64,000 nucleotides of DNA from Sepiola atlantica (GCA_963556195.1 OY744531.1:46658200-46722199), one strand, 5' to 3'. Positions 1 to 12,683 are shown, counted from the stretch's first letter. Notes: generated by a model from the sequence alone, not told the origin. Translations and numbers: made by a program.

Positions 1-574
1 GTTTATTATAGCTTTTGTAAGAAACCTTATCAAAACGTATGTTTAATAGATTAGAATTTATAGAAAACGAAAATTGAAAAAATAATTAAAAGTAGTTAGG
101 AAAATTACTACTTACATAATTTATTAAGATTGAGACTAAAAAATTAAAAATTGTGATTAAGATGATAAGTTTGAATGTTTAAGAACTCTGGTAATTTAAA
201 TCTTAAATACGTTGGATATATGTTGATATTCTATGTACAGGCAGAACTAGGTATAATTTGTCTAGTGACACTATTTAACACTAATAATAATGATAATATT
301 ATCAGTGATAATATTGAAAATATAACGAAAATAGTTGACATTTTTGTATTATTATAATATAGTAATCTATAATCAGAGACAATATCCTATATAAATATTA
401 TTTGTTCATTCATAATGAGTAAAACTATCCCAATTTCGTCCCCTTTCTGCTCAGGAGGAGGCGGACTCTCATTAAAACCTATGCGGCTATTACAAAAATA
501 TTACATTGATATTGGGCACATATATACACAATACATTATGAAAATTATGTAAGTGCGTTAAACTATAAAAATAC
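1..574. other. AT-rich intergenic DNA, no gene seen
   Basis: No reading frame with recognisable motifs, no splice-flanked exon and no repeat boundary is visible. The only open frame (175-357) is short, AT-driven and shows no family motif. Confidence 0.5.
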
Positions 575-605
575 AGCACACACACACCCACCCACAGACA
601 CACAG

Positions 606-677
<72 letters not shown>
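575..677. repeat. Compound microsatellite (AC)n then (TA)n
   Basis: An AC-rich run with scattered CCC and GAC interruptions passes directly into about 20 TA dinucleotides. Open frames over it are translated repeat, not genes. Confidence 0.95.
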
Positions 678-680
<3 letters not shown>

Positions 681-1170
681 GTTACACACAACCAGTGCCA
701 CGAGTAAGAAATATATACAGACAGTAAGACAAAACATAGCAACAATTAGAAACAATCAAATAGCTTTGAGACAAGTTAGGATTGTTAGATGAAATTATTA
801 TTCATAATTTATAATTGTTGTCTTCGATAGCGACCGATTTACATACTGGAAACATATCCTGCTATTTGAGGCCTTATTATCGTATCAAATTGCAGAAACA
901 GTTTTAAGGAGAGGAACTATATCACCTTTAAAGCGAAGAATAACTTCTGAGTATTTGGTAGATTCATAGATAGAGTAATTCATAGAGCGCGTAGTTATAG
1001 CCGTCCCGCCTTTTGCATTTGAGTCCTTATACCTTATACCCGTTATGTGTGCGTGTATGTGAGCCGCATTTTTCTTCAAGACATATTTGATTAAATAGTA
1101 CGTATACCTCATGTTTGCCTATTTGTGATTTGATCTTTTCGAGTTGGCTGATGAGTGTTCTTACTTCATG

Positions 1171-1788
1171 TTGGAAAAGACTAGTGGACTTCCCGTACTG
1201 GTTGGATAGCCTAGTAAGGTTGGTTTCGTGTTGGGACATCTCCAGGGGGTTAGGTATCGAAAACATAAGCTTTTAAATGTTTTAGTGATGATTTTTTAGG
1301 GAACCGTTAAGAGTTGGTGTAGCATTAATAGAGCATTTGTATTAAATAGATTTTTGCACGTTTTCACAGTTTTCGAAATTAATTATCATCAATTGTTGGC
1401 TTCTAAAACTATTTCGATACGATTCACTTATCTTACACTAGTGCAATAACGCAGCGTCTAAAAAGTAAAAGTAAACTTCGAAAAATTCTTGTAAATAATG
1501 CAAACATATTAGAATGTGAAAAAAAACCCCTCAAACTACAGACATTAGAAACATAAACAACACCCATTAATAAGATTAATTTCGAAAAATATCAATACGT
1601 CATCAAATACTTTTAATACATATACACTATTAATAATACAACTTATCTTTACGGTTCCCTCCAAAATCATTGCTAAAGCATTCAAAAGCTTATGTTCTTG
1701 ACTCGATACCCAACCCCTTGATATGGTTTCAGATGGAACCGATAGCACTAGAATACTCAACCAGTACGAAAAGTTAATCAGTCAGATT
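1171..1788. repeat. Inverted pair of a coding-like repeat, about 145-bp arms
   Basis: The minus strand of the left arm (about 1171-1316) and the plus strand of the right arm (about 1640-1788) carry the same sequence, separated by about 320 bp. Shared blocks include the run around 1248-1316 that ends in a GGAACCGT word. Translating both arms gives related peptides: SIPNPLEMSQHETNLTRLSN on the left, and NPLDMVSDGTDSTRILNQYE on the right after a frameshift. This indicates two diverged copies of a protein-coding element fragment in opposite orientation. The left arm lies in a 79-codon minus-strand frame (1027-1266) with a polar, coiled-coil-like composition (Q, E and K rich). I do not recognise the family. 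It could be part of a retroelement structural gene. Confidence 0.6.
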
Positions 1789-2240
1789 CATATTATATTC
1801 CAAAAACCATGTTTTTATTTTATTAGTTTTATATTTATATTTTCATATTTCAAAAAAAACATGATATTTCTGTGAGATATATTACTTACAATCTGTTTCA
1901 TTTGTCTTGTGCAAAACAACATTTTTATGTCAATATCGTCTCTGCAACATTACAAAATCATCAGAATAATTCAAAAAGAGTGAAAAGTTATTGGATTAAA
2001 GTGTCTTGAAAACACCTACACTATACAGTAGTTAATTGTTGGGTGACACCAAACAAAAAACAAAGAAAATAGCAGTCTCACACGTGGGGCACCCACTAAT
2101 ACGCCATTTTGATTTTGTTTCGTTCAGAGCTATATATTTGCTCTGTTGTCACTAATTGACAATCATCTAGCTGAATCTTTTAAGGAAACTGCAACCTAAA
2201 AGGGCACTGATAGTATATGCTAATAGATATATTGTAATTA
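1789..2240. other. AT-rich spacer, no gene seen
   Basis: No reading frame with a recognisable motif is present. The sequence is AT-rich and of low complexity and leads into a TA microsatellite. Confidence 0.4.
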
Positions 2241-2284
2241 ATAATTATATATATATATATATACATATATGTATATATAAATTA

Positions 2285-2327
<43 letters not shown>

Positions 2328-2330
2328 ATG
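2241..2330. repeat. (TA)n microsatellite, interrupted
   Basis: Several TA runs are separated by short ATACATAT and TAAATTAATAA interruptions. Confidence 0.9.
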
Positions 2331-2581
2331 TTTTGGATCATAAGATGTAATCCTGTGAAATTGTACTGTGTTTATTTAGTAGTGCTTAATAACAAGTAGA
2401 GTTATATATTTAGTCTACATGTTTATATAATTGTTTGATCTTGCTTCTTCATTTCTTTCCACAAGATGAACGTCAGCAAACGGACTGTGACAGAGCCGGG
2501 GTATACCAGAATATTTCCTCTGTCTGTACATAAAAGTGTTACAGAGTATCATGGGAAAATACATTTGATTCGAGAGGGATA

Positions 2582-2700
2582 AAAGTATAGTACCTGTTCT
2601 ATCCTTGGTTAGTGAAGGAGGGCTCCTTCTAAACTGCCCCGTTTTTATATTTGTCCCAATCTAAATTTAACTTTTTGTGAAGCTGGATCTTTCCATTCCA
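2582..2700 (+). repeat. Diverged SINE-like copy with U2-snRNA-like head (possible)
   Basis: The block starting with AAAAGTATAGTACCTGTTCT resembles the AAAGTGTAGTATCTGTTCT core seen at 10143, 21035 (minus), 24308 and 62509. That core in turn resembles the 5' part of U2 snRNA. After it comes a TTGGTTAGTGAAGGAG segment corresponding to the TCGGTCAGTGAAG part of the other copies. The copy is much decayed, so the assignment is tentative. Confidence 0.35.
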
Positions 2701-3835
2701 GTGCATATTTTAACCATTACACACCCGTGTCATCATCGGGAACCCATGTTCTTGCTTGTCTATTGATAAAATGACTCAGATGCCGATGTTTAGTTTTTAA
2801 TGGAAGTTTATCACACAGAAAATACACTCACAAAAATTTGTGTACGCGTCGGAGGCAGAAAAACAGACAGATACATAGACATATAGCTCGTCTCACTATA
2901 CTTAGATACATTAGGCGCTCTGAAACTTCTCTGCTTGAAGTGTCACCATAAAAGAGACAGGAAATTTATGTTCGGAAGTCACGGGTTTTTTATGGACTTT
3001 TGTTTGAGGGTCACCTCTGACACTTAAGTGACACTCAAATGTTTCCTTTAAAACAACCTTATGAAACATTAGGTCTCATTATTCCCTCGTGAGGAGGCAA
3101 TTAGAGAGGGAGTCAAGGAGTATTACTTTTAGGCGACCCAATTTATTTAAGAATTTAAATAATTTTTTTTGATCTGCAGTCCTGTTACTTTCTAAACCAC
3201 TTTAAGTGCGCTCTCGTAACGTTCTAGTTTATAATGCGTCGTTTGGCCAAAGGGCTTAGATAAAAGCGTTCGTTATTTTCTGAAAGCATAAAACACCGAT
3301 ACACACAACTAAGTATCGATATATATACGAAACGAAGCATTAACGAAACGTTCTCACAATAGAAGAAATTTAAAACGGAATCACTGCATTATGTCCTATT
3401 AAGATAGACATATTCAATTAATGTAAGTCTCGAAGACTTATACATGTTTTCGAAAAGCCGACATCTCTTTGGAAAACAAGATTTGCAACTAAAGTATTTT
3501 TACAATATAAAGACAAAAGCCGAACGGATGTCTTCTTTTATTAATCGATTAGAAACGCGCAAAGACACGGATAAAAGAAATTAAGTTGGGGAGTGTGTTG
3601 CAGTTTTCATGTAACACAAAAGTCGATTCTCTTTGATTCGTCTTGTATTATCTGATTACACTTCTTATATGCATTTCTCGAAACAATTGCATCAATATAC
3701 ACATATATAAAGTCACTAGACTTCCAAAACGCGAAAAAATTAATTAACTTTTTGAACGTATATTCACACCAAAAAAGCACATTGCAACTGAGACGTTAAG
3801 GCCTACTGAGAATTAGGGGACATATATATAGGGGG
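2701..3835. other. Intergenic DNA, no gene seen
   Basis: No convincing open reading frame or recognised repeat was found. A stretch near 3080-3110 (CCCTCGTGAGGAGGCAA) resembles short blocks near 10835 and 24455, so parts may be old SINE tails. Confidence 0.35.
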
Positions 3836-3839
3836 CACC

Positions 3840-4460
3840 GTAAGTGAAACGTTGTGCAGCAAGATATTTTTTCATATCACATTAAAACGTCTGCATGTTG
3901 GTACAGTCAGGGAAACAGCGAACAGGGAGGGAATTCCAAAAGTTAACAGTTCGAAGACAGAACTTATTAAGAAAAAAACACGACAACATCTGGAGGCTCG
4001 AGCTTGACGAAAAGTGCGGAACCTATTATATTAGAGAATATTTTTTGGAATCTGTCTAAGAGAGAGAGACTAGTTGTTGGTGAACAAGCCCAGATGTGGC
4101 AACAATACTCCATGCATTAGCGGATGGTAGGTTTATAGAAATATAGGATACTTCCAGGTGTGAGCAGTTTTCTAGCACGTCACAGGGAGACCACTTTACT
4201 TGCAGCAGCCTTGGCAGTATCTTCACTGTATTTTTCTAATTCATGTTACCTGTAAATGTTAGGCGGAGGAATTTGAACGTTTAATCACAGGTAAGGGTTC
4301 TAATAGCCATGGTAATCTGTGATTGAAAAGGTTTCTTGTAGTTATAAATGGAAAAGAGTTTTGTCTTCGTAGCATTACATGTAAGAATCCATTTATTTCT
4401 CCATTCAATTACAGACTAGAGTAAATGTTCGAAGGATTCAGCCATTGCCTGGGATATGTG
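3840..4460 (-). pseudogene. LINE (family B, jockey/CR1-like) RT C-terminal fragment
   Basis: The minus strand, read across frameshifts, encodes peptides typical of the end of the reverse transcriptase ORF of jockey/CR1-type non-LTR retrotransposons. First comes YFYKPTIR, a stop, then CMEYCCHIWACSPTTSLSL at about 4070-4165. In another frame follows FWNSLPVRCFPDCTNMQTF at about 3905-3960. This is the thumb and post-RT region. Stops and frame changes show it is dead. Related copies lie at 23180 and 58760. The element would have copied its RNA into genomic DNA by target-primed reverse transcription. Confidence 0.75.
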
Positions 4461-4469
4461 TGCGTTCGG

Positions 4470-4790
4470 TTTACCCACATGTCGATCATGTCTTATGATA
4501 GGGATCACATTTAATGCCAATCTGAAGAAAATTGAATATTCAAATGAGAAGATGCTATCATATTATGCCCTTTTAAAATACACAAAGTGTTCTTTTCGTA
4601 GCCTGGTCTATTTATGTTCGTAGGTTTCATCTTCGCTCACTCTTCAAATCGTTCCTATAACCACTTCTGTTCCCATTTTGCTTTTCTCACTGTTATTTTC
4701 AGTGTCACCGCATTTTAAATCGTTTTTCTCGTCTTTTTTGTATCAATATTATTTACTCACAATGAGTTTTCACATAAATCAGTATCAATA
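4470..4790. other. AT-rich spacer, no gene seen
   Basis: A short stretch between two antisense LINE fragments. The last 50 bases (AATAACAATAACC-like) may be the simple-repeat tail of the LINE copy that follows. Confidence 0.35.
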
Positions 4791-4794
4791 ACAA

Positions 4795-6350
4795 TAACCA
4801 GGTGTGATCCTCTAGATTCCGAGTGACAAAAAGTCTGCCAAGATTTCCAGCACTGCCCATCCCTTTACAATAATCGTTGCAAATCATGTTGTGTTATCGT
4901 AACAGCCATTTATCATTTACTTCTCACTGGCAGCCACAATTGATTTTCTTTGGAATTTGATTGGAAAAAACTACCCTAATTCTCAGTATTCGCAGTACCC
5001 TTCCAGTGGGGGACTGGGTATTGCTTTCCCCCTTCGGTCTTTCAATCTATTTTAACCCGTCACGATAATTTTGTGGGGGAGTTACCCAGGCTGGTGCAAC
5101 CGTATTCGTGTGTGAGTGTGTCTCTCTTATGTGGGCGACAATTTGGTGGATGTCTGGCAGTTTAAATTTCCTTGGTTGAGTATGAAAATCTTTAAATGTT
5201 TTTGTTGTATTTCTATTTCTATTTACACTTATTTGTGGCTAGTTAGCATTTGTTGGTTATGGGAGTGTGTTCCAGCATTCAATTTTTTTTTTCTCAGGAT
5301 TTCTGTGCGTGGTATTGTCTCAATCTTCCCTTTTATTCCAATTTCTTTTTTCCATGTTTTTCGGGACTGTTTCTTTTGTGCCCCTACAATTATTGGTATA
5401 ATAGTTATTTTCGCCATGTTCCAAGTACTTTTTTAGTTCTCTTGCGAGTTTTGTGTATTTGCTCCGTTTTTGCTGCCTTGAACGATACCCTTTGAACTGC
5501 TGGGATGGCGAACTCTACGATTTGACAAGTTTTGTCTTCTCGTTGACTATTATTACGTTAAATTCTTTTTTGCATGCGTTTGTCTGTGAAGAGCTATTAA
5601 TGCAAAACGCGATAAACACTATTTTAAAACTACGAAGCTATCACTGCAAAAACTATTTCATTTCAACACGTGACCAAACCCATAAATTCAGTTTTTCCAT
5701 AATATGATACCGGCATAATTTCTATTTGCTTTCCATTGAAATTAGCTAAAGTTCAGATTTCATATATTCGTCCTTTCATTGTTTAAGTTCTTGATTTAAA
5801 CAAATTTGATTCATCGCGTTTTACATTCAGACTCTTCAATTTTTATGTTCCAATGGATTTTATGATTTTCGTTTTCCACTACTATTTCCGGTTTGTATGT
5901 GTAGTATTTGTTTACATGTTATAAGTGCATACGCTTGTATACTTCTCAATTGATTATCTAATTCATGAACTCTTGCCCGTTTTTGTACCGCGTTTCTTTA
6001 TTCGCCTATAATGTGTGTACTGTTTTATTTCTTTGCCCATATACCTACATTTACTATTTTACCGGTATTGGGTTTTATATAATTAGTTCGCATATTTTGT
6101 GTAACTGTCAGTAGCAATTCAGTTTCTCTATTCAATTATCCTTTTTGTAGCTATGCGCATGTTTTTTTGTGCTTTGCTTCTTTGCTAAGTCCATGGAGCT
6201 GCATCACTCTTATTTTCTCGTTCGTTTTTCAAGTGTCACTGCTTTTTGTATTGTTTTTCTCAATATTATGTTTCAATGTTGTGTTTTTTTACTATTTTTA
6301 GCGTAATTATTATTAGTCGTAGTATCTATGAGTGCTGATACAGATTATCA
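4795..6350 (-). pseudogene. LINE (family A) copy 1: C-terminal ORF remnant and 3' UTR
   Basis: Antisense fragment of a non-LTR retrotransposon. The 3' UTR (about 4795-5110) has the signature shared by all family A copies: a GAGTNTGGGTGACAA-like word, a GCGTTATCGCAAC-like word and a TTCTCGCTGGTAACGA-like word, on the plus strand. Upstream in the element, minus-strand translation gives the conserved C-terminal tail: CQIVEFAIP near 5530, KYTKLARELKKYLE near 5430, and IPIIVGAQKKQSRKTWKKEI near 5360-5405. Similarity to copy 2 continues to about 6350, for example the CAGTAGCAATTC block at 6110 and 7458. Stops and frameshifts are frequent. Confidence 0.75.
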
Positions 6351-8545
6351 TCAGTGATAACTCACTCATAATAACCGGTGGTGTTCCGTGGAGTCTGGGT
6401 GACAACAAGTCTCCTTAGGTTTCCAGTACTTCCCACCCATTTAGATAACTTCTGCAAATGAATTTGCGTTATCGCAACATCTGTTTACAGTAGATTTTCT
6501 CGCTGGTAACGACTATTGGTCTTCACCTCATTTTGGTGGAAATAAACCTCTCTAAGGTCCCAAGACTCTGCACTCTTCCCGTTGAAGTATGGTTTGTGCT
6601 CTCCGTCATCGGTTCTACCATCCTCCTTGACCCTTCACAGCTATTTTGTGTGGTGTAAGCCGAGGTTGATGTCTGTTGCAGGGTTAAGGTTGATCAATTT
6701 ATTACTTGCAATTTCAGTTCTCTTTGTTTCATATGGTGTTCCTTCCATCTTTTAACTCTACGTTTGTTGTAATTTTCATGTGGCTGGTTGAAGTTTGTAG
6801 TTTGTTTGGGTTTGTTTCTGCATTTGAGGATTTTCTGTAAGATTGCAGCTGTTTTCTTCATTGCCGTCCGTTATATAGTCTCAGTCTTTCCCTGGATTCA
6901 AATTTTCCTAGTTTTTTTTCAGTTGTTTCGGGACTATTCCTAGTGCGCCTCCGATGACAGCTATTGCCTGTTTTCATATTCCATATTCATTTCAGTTCTC
7001 TTGCAAGTTCCGTGTATTTGCTTTATTTTTCTCTCTCTTTAACTATTACCATGTTGTCTGCTGGGACGGTAAAATCTACAATTTGACAGTTTTGCCTTCT
7101 TATTAATTATTATGACATAATCTCTTCTTGCTTGGATGAGTTTATCTGTTTCTACCTAAATTTTCAAAAGGATTTTGTGGTGTTAGTTTCTCAGTACTGT
7201 CACCGGTTTTTGGCTATACAATTTGTTTGACTGCATGTTCGAAATGTTATTGTTTGCATAGTTCAACGTATAATACTTTTCTACGCAGTCGTGTTTGTTT
7301 CTGTATTCTTTTGGGGCTAGTTTGCTGGATCTACAATTATGTGATTTACTTTTCCGTCTTTTTGTCCACAAAGTCTACATTTACTGTTGTCCTGGGTGTT
7401 ATCTAATTCAGCTTTAATGTACTTTGTCCTAATTGCAGTGTTTTGTGCATCTCTCAGTAGCAATTCCGTTTCTCTAAGCAGGGTCCTTTTTCTAAGTCAT
7501 GTATAGTTGTCTTCATGTGTCTCTTCTGTCATTCTTGTTAATCGCCAATGTAGCTGTTTCTCTTCACACTTTTAAAAAAAACTTTTCTACTTGTTTCTGG
7601 TTTCGTTGTTTTCCTGTGTCGTTCATTTTGATCATGGATGTTATTACAGTGATAAGCCTTTCTCTACTCTGGGTTATGTATTTTTTTCAAATCTGTTTTA
7701 TCTTCCACGCAGTCTTCTATACTTACTAGTGTTCTTCCCCCATTTTACCCCTTTTCACGTAGAGTCGGTCAATATTATCTTTTGAGTGTAGTGCATTATG
7801 CATGATCATTAGTTTCCTCGTCTTCTGGTCAAGACACCCTAGTTCTTTTTTTATCCAGCCTATGAATGGTCCAGAGTATCCTGGTAGTTATACTGCCGAG
7901 ACGTTTACTCTTTCTAACTAGATTTCCACTATATAATTTCTTTTCTAAGTGTTTTCTTGTTCTTCACAGCTATTATTTTCAAATTTTCTCTTTCATTTCT
8001 GTAGTTGTTATGGTATCTGCTTGCAGAACCTCTAAATATATATAGCTATATTGTTCGCCAAGCGCCGTTATCTACTTATAGTTTGGCAGTTCTATGACCT
8101 CTGATCTGTGTCAAACTTTTCTCTTTTCATATATAGCAATGCAGACTTCAACATTCTGAAGTCCATTTTGTTTTCTTGGCTAAATATTCTGGCCGTGTTT
8201 TTTCTAGTTCTTTTTAGCTTTTTGAAAAGAGCTTTGTATCGTTCACATACATGACTAATATCCGACATCACATTTCTTGAGCATTTGCTTGAGTTACATC
8301 ATGGCTATAAAAAACAGTAGTGGTGATAAGGAGTCTCCTTCGAAGATGCCTATCTGTATTCTTATCTCAGCCAAGTGTAGTTCTTCAGGTCTGAATTCAA
8401 CGATCTATTTTCCCATTGCTTACTTAATTATATCAATAATCTTGTCGGATATCTCAAACATTCTTAAGCATTCAGTTATCTATCATTGAACGATTCTGTA
8501 ATAGGCTTTCTTGTAGTCATTAGTATGTACTCACAAGGATGTCTC
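6351..8545 (-). pseudogene. LINE (family A) copy 2: RT palm to C-terminus and 3' UTR
   Basis: The longest LINE remnant here, antisense. From the element's 5' side the minus strand encodes DYKKAYY near 8515, then IFEGDSLSPLLFFIAMM near 8290-8350 (the RT palm motif around GDSLSPLLF), then YSGPFIGWIKKELGCLDQ and KTRKLMIMHNALHSKDNIDR near 7765-7885. After that comes a Cys/His-rich tail with SSKLAPKEYRNKHDCVEKYY near 7270-7325. The 3' UTR occupies about 6360-6700. The catalytic YXDD box is not preserved (expected near 8245). Many stops are present, so no protein is made. The element ends next to ATT-rich DNA, which fits a LINE with a microsatellite 3' tail. Confidence 0.85.
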
Positions 8546-8745
8546 ACACAGGCAGTAATCAGTGATTGCTCACTGAGAATCACCAGTAGTGTTCCCTGGA
8601 ATCTGCGTGACAAAAAGTCTCCCCAGATTTCTAGTAGTCTCTACTTCTTTCGATAACTACTGCAAATTAATTTGCGTTATCACAACCTACGCTTACCATC
8701 GATTTCTCATTGGTAACAATACTTTAACCTTTATTCTTATTACCA
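8546..8745 (-). mobile_element. LINE (family A) copy 3: 3' UTR only
   Basis: This repeats the 3' UTR block seen at 6365 and 11480: CACTGAGAATCACC, then CTGCGTGACAAAAAGTCTCC, then TTTGCGTTATCACAAC, then TTCTCATTGGTAACAA on the plus strand. It is severely 5'-truncated, as aborted LINE insertions are, and abuts a trinucleotide repeat. Confidence 0.7.
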
Positions 8746-8751
8746 TTACTC

Positions 8752-8772
8752 ACAATTATTATTATTATTATT

Positions 8773-8870
<98 letters not shown>

Positions 8871-8873
8871 CTG
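8752..8873. repeat. (ATT)n (ATC)n (ATT)n microsatellite
   Basis: About 5 ATT, 16 ATC and 18 ATT units run in sequence. Such trinucleotide runs border nearly every family A LINE copy in the window. Confidence 0.97.
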
Positions 8874-8879
8874 TGTTAA

Positions 8880-10125
8880 TTTGAATTCGTTTCCCTGAAT
8901 TTATTTTTTAAATTATTTTTCTTGAATTAATTTGAATCTGAAATACCAGCGCCCAAGCTGTATTTCTATTTGAATGCTAAGGAGCATTAATACCACTTTC
9001 TAAACAAGTGCTTTATTTACAAATGTAGGGATATTTTCGTGTTTTATTTAAGTGTTGTTATATCATACTCTATTTTGTTTTCTATTACTCTGACATACAA
9101 GTGACATTTTCTCCTTCTCTTAAAAGAAAATGCATCACGTCTTGTTCATATTTATTTGTTTTATTATTGTTTGTGCACCTGCTGCTCCTTAACGACCTTT
9201 TCTCTCATTTCGTCATGCGCACCGATGAATTCTTGAATGTCATCCAATTACCATTTAAGGCCGAGTCTAATACTTATAATAATAAATGCAAATATCTCTA
9301 CACGTGTCTGTCGCAATACGTTTTAGATGCAAACATCGCATTGGACTTCGGGCTAGGATAAAAATATAAGATCTGATATGCAGGTGGATTAGTTAGTTGG
9401 TCTTCTGGGAATATCATTGTCAGTGTGGTTGTCTGGAATCTGCCAGTTAGTTGGTTTTCGGAGGCCCTCTGAAACAGATGGCGTGTTGGTGTTCGGTTGG
9501 ACTTGTATTTTAATTTGGTCAAGCTAAAATTCTCATTTACAAGTTCAGTAAAGAAAACGAGCAATATTGTAACCTCCCCAAAAGTAAAACTTTGTAACTT
9601 GTTTTAAACTGGAGTTTTAAATTTATTTGTAGGATGAATTTTCCTGTTACAGCGCTGACTGAGACCCACACATTTACAACACGACCGCTATCGGAATCTA
9701 GCAACAACTTTAGACTAGCACAACGAGCGGACGACATGGTCTGTGCAGTGAATATACTAACACACATACTGTCAAGTGTACGAGATCCTCAAGGAACGAA
9801 AAATACATGTTTACGACAATGCCTAGATATGCACGAAGGTAGATATTTATGTAAACTCAGACAACGATATGTTGTTATCAAGAACTAATCTAAAGAGACA
9901 CCTGTTTGTGCTCTATCATTTTTTATTCTGAGGTTGTCGCACGTCGCATCGATTCACATTTGTCGCTAGCATTAAACCAATCTGTTGTTGTTTTTTTATT
10001 GGCAAAATGTGATTTATTTTGACAGCATGAATCAAACATAGGAATAACTTTACATTTCATCTTATTTCTCTCGCAAGCATTTTAAAAAGAAAATTAGGCT
10101 TTTATAGTAACGGCGCCCTCTCTAT
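8880..10125. other. Intergenic DNA with a small unassigned ORF (9634-9888, +)
   Basis: The 84-codon plus-strand frame (start MNFPVTALTETHTFTTRPLS) has a non-repetitive composition with several cysteines near its end (CLRQCLDMH). It matches no family I recognise, has no hydrophobic signal segment and no clear splice sites. It may be chance or part of an unknown repeat. The rest of the span holds nothing recognisable. Confidence 0.25.
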
Positions 10126-10130
10126 TACAT

Positions 10131-10235
10131 TAGTCAGGGGCAAAGTGTAGGATCTGTTCTGATACTGCAGTTCATCTTTTCTGTCCTCGGTCAGGGAAGG
10201 ATAAATATTTCTGGACTCGAACAATTTATATTGTT
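10131..10235 (+). repeat. SINE-like copy with U2-snRNA-like head
   Basis: Contains AAAGTGTAGGATCTGTTCTG followed by ATACTGCAGTTCATCTTTTC and TCCTCGGTCAGGGAAG. The first block matches the start of metazoan U2 snRNA (AAGTGTAGTATCTGTTCT) apart from one base. The rest follows the dispersed family also seen at 21035 (minus) and 21945. Confidence 0.5.
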
Positions 10236-10239
10236 GTAT

Positions 10240-10955
10240 AATAAAATAAAAAATATCAGCTTCATCATAGCCGCCGTATCTAAAATCGAAAATTATGGTC
10301 CCGCGTTAATCTTCTAAAATCCTCAATTATATTTTAGGCATGATTTTTTTTTTGACAACTAATAATTTGCTGTCTACAATTTGTTTAATTATTAACAAAT
10401 AAAAAAATCAAACTGTTTTTATAATAGAGAATTAAAAAATAACAATTTAATTAAAAAATATGTATTAACAAATAAAAAAATCAAACTAGGTTTTATCATT
10501 GGAATGTTTTCTTTTTGAGAAAATTAGCAGTTTAATTATTATTAATTAACAAAACATAATCGTATTACACAGAGACATACCCTTATTTACAAATAATACA
10601 TTCAGACTGTTTAGGATGAAATTTCCGCCCAAAGCTGTACGGCTTCAAATAAATGGAGATTTTGTTTATTAACACCGGTTCGCAATTTCCGATTTCCGAT
10701 GCGGCGGCAAGGATGGATTAAATACTTTTAATTTCACTTTTTGTTCCAAACCAGAGTTCCACATTTTTAGACAATTGGATTTCCCCCACATTTAAAAACA
10801 ATCTTCTGTCTAACTCCGCCCTTGTGAGGATGCAACAAATAGGGGCATAACAGAAATCCAGTGATGAGTAGCCCATTTGAAAGATACGGGGAGTGTAGAC
10901 TTTCACATGTGGCACTAGTAGTTGTAGTAATTGTTTAGGTTATCACAATAGTCTC
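10240..10955. other. AT-rich intergenic DNA, no gene seen
   Basis: Includes a local duplication of an AACAAATAAAAAAATCAAACT block at about 10395-10415 and 10466-10486. The frame at 10718-10915 (minus) shows no motif. Confidence 0.35.
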
Positions 10956-10964
10956 TATGTGCTT

Positions 10965-11085
10965 GCCTCCACACGATGGCAAAGTAAGACGAACTGTCAG
11001 CTTTTAATGTGGGGAAAATCCCACTTCCAAAAAAGGCATACTCTCGATGTTTATAAAGTTAAAATTGTCTCAGTCTATAAGGATT
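10965..11085 (-). repeat. SINE-like body fragment (same family as 20930)
   Basis: The minus strand reads ATAGACTGAGACAATTTTAA, then a CCCCACATTAAAAGCTGAC word. This parallels the body of the copy at 20930-21055 (CTAGACTGAGACAATTATTA, then GAGCTACATTAAAAACCGAC). Confidence 0.45.
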
Positions 11086-11099
11086 ACTTATTATATAAT

Positions 11100-11432
<333 letters not shown>

Positions 11433-11454
11433 TGTACTACTTAGAGTTCTTATA

Positions 11455-12160
11455 CAAGTAATCATGAGTGATTGCTTACTGATAATAAGATGTGGTCCCT
11501 AGAGTCTGAGTGAAAACAAGTCTCCCACAAATTCCCTATACTCTTGACTTCTTTCGGTAACCATTTCAAATGACTTTGCGTTATCGCAAAAGCTGCTAAC
11601 CATTTATTTCTCGCTGGAAACGACCTTGGTCTTATCTGGAATTTGGCTGACATTAAGCCTCTCAAATGTTAGAGTACTCTCCGCGTTCTTCTAGTAAAGG
11701 TCAGGTAAGTGCTCTCCCTCCTCGATTCTTCATTTTTCCTTAACCTTTCGAGAATATTGTGTGTGGTATCATTCGAGTCTGATGCCATATTTTGTTTAGA
11801 CAGTAGGAGAAGCAGTTTATAAGATTTTTTGCAGTTATGGTTCCATCGGAGTCACGGTGTGTTCTACCTATGTTTATGTTTTATTTTTGTTGCAACTTTC
11901 ATGTGGTTAGTTAGTGTTCGTAGTTTATATGGGTTGGTTTCTACATCCAAGGGTTTTCCTTAAGATTTCAGCTGTTTTCATCATTGTCGTCCGTTGCATA
12001 GTCTCATCCTTTTTTTATTCAAATTTTTCCTAGTCCTTTTTCCCTTTTTTTCAATATTGTTCCTAATGCACCCCCGATCATAGGTATTATATTAATATTA
12101 ATCATGTTCCATATTCTTTTCAATTCTCTAGCAATTTCTTTGTATTTTCGTCGTCTTTCC
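11455..12160 (-). pseudogene. LINE (family A) copy 5: 3' UTR and C-terminal ORF remnant
   Basis: Begins with the family A 3' UTR words (GAGTCTGAGTGAAAACAAGT, TTTGCGTTATCGCAAAAGC, TTCTCGCTGGAAACGAC). It continues through the region equivalent to 6700-7030 of copy 2, including the TTAGTGTTCGTAG and CGTCCGTTGCATAGTCTCA blocks. All frames are broken. Confidence 0.75.
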
Positions 12161-12164
12161 GTCT

Positions 12165-12566
12165 CATTGTGCTTTTACCCTGTGTGGGTTGTGAAACGAA
12201 AACATCAAAAATTTCCAATTTCTTTCTTTCTGGTTAACTGACACAACATAAAATAATTGTGAATTATTAAAGAGGATGGGAAGACCGAGGAGAAAGAGCA
12301 CTAACCAGACTTCCACTGTAAGAGTGGAAGATACTTGGACGTTGGAGAGTCTTATTTCAACCCAAATCCTAAAGAAGACCAATTGTCGTTGCCAGCGAGA
12401 AATCAATGGTAAGCGGCTGTTCCGATAACGCAAACACACTTGCAATAGTTCTCGAAAGACGTGTAGAGTAGTGAACATTTGGGGAGGTTTGTTGTCACCC
12501 AGACTCCCTGGGACTCCCCCGATTATTATCAGTGAGTAATAACTTGTGATGACTTTCTTGTGAGTA
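12165..12566 (+). mobile_element. LINE (family A) copy 6: 3' UTR, sense orientation
   Basis: This is the reverse complement of the family A 3' UTR: GTTGCCAGCGAGAAATCAAT, then GCGATAACGC-like GCGATAACGCAAAC-type words near 12425, then TTGTCACCCAGACTCCCTGG near 12500. A long trinucleotide tail follows. Its 5' end lies within about 10 bp of the 5' end of antisense copy 5, so the two are head to head. Confidence 0.75.
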
Positions 12567-12582
12567 ATAATAATAATAGTAA

Positions 12583-12623
<41 letters not shown>

Positions 12624-12641
12624 ATAATAATAATAATAATG

Positions 12642-12683
<42 letters not shown>

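Noticed and set aside
9634..9888. Small host gene (84 codons)
   Set aside because: No homologous motif, no splice sites or regulatory context; left as unassigned within a spacer entry.
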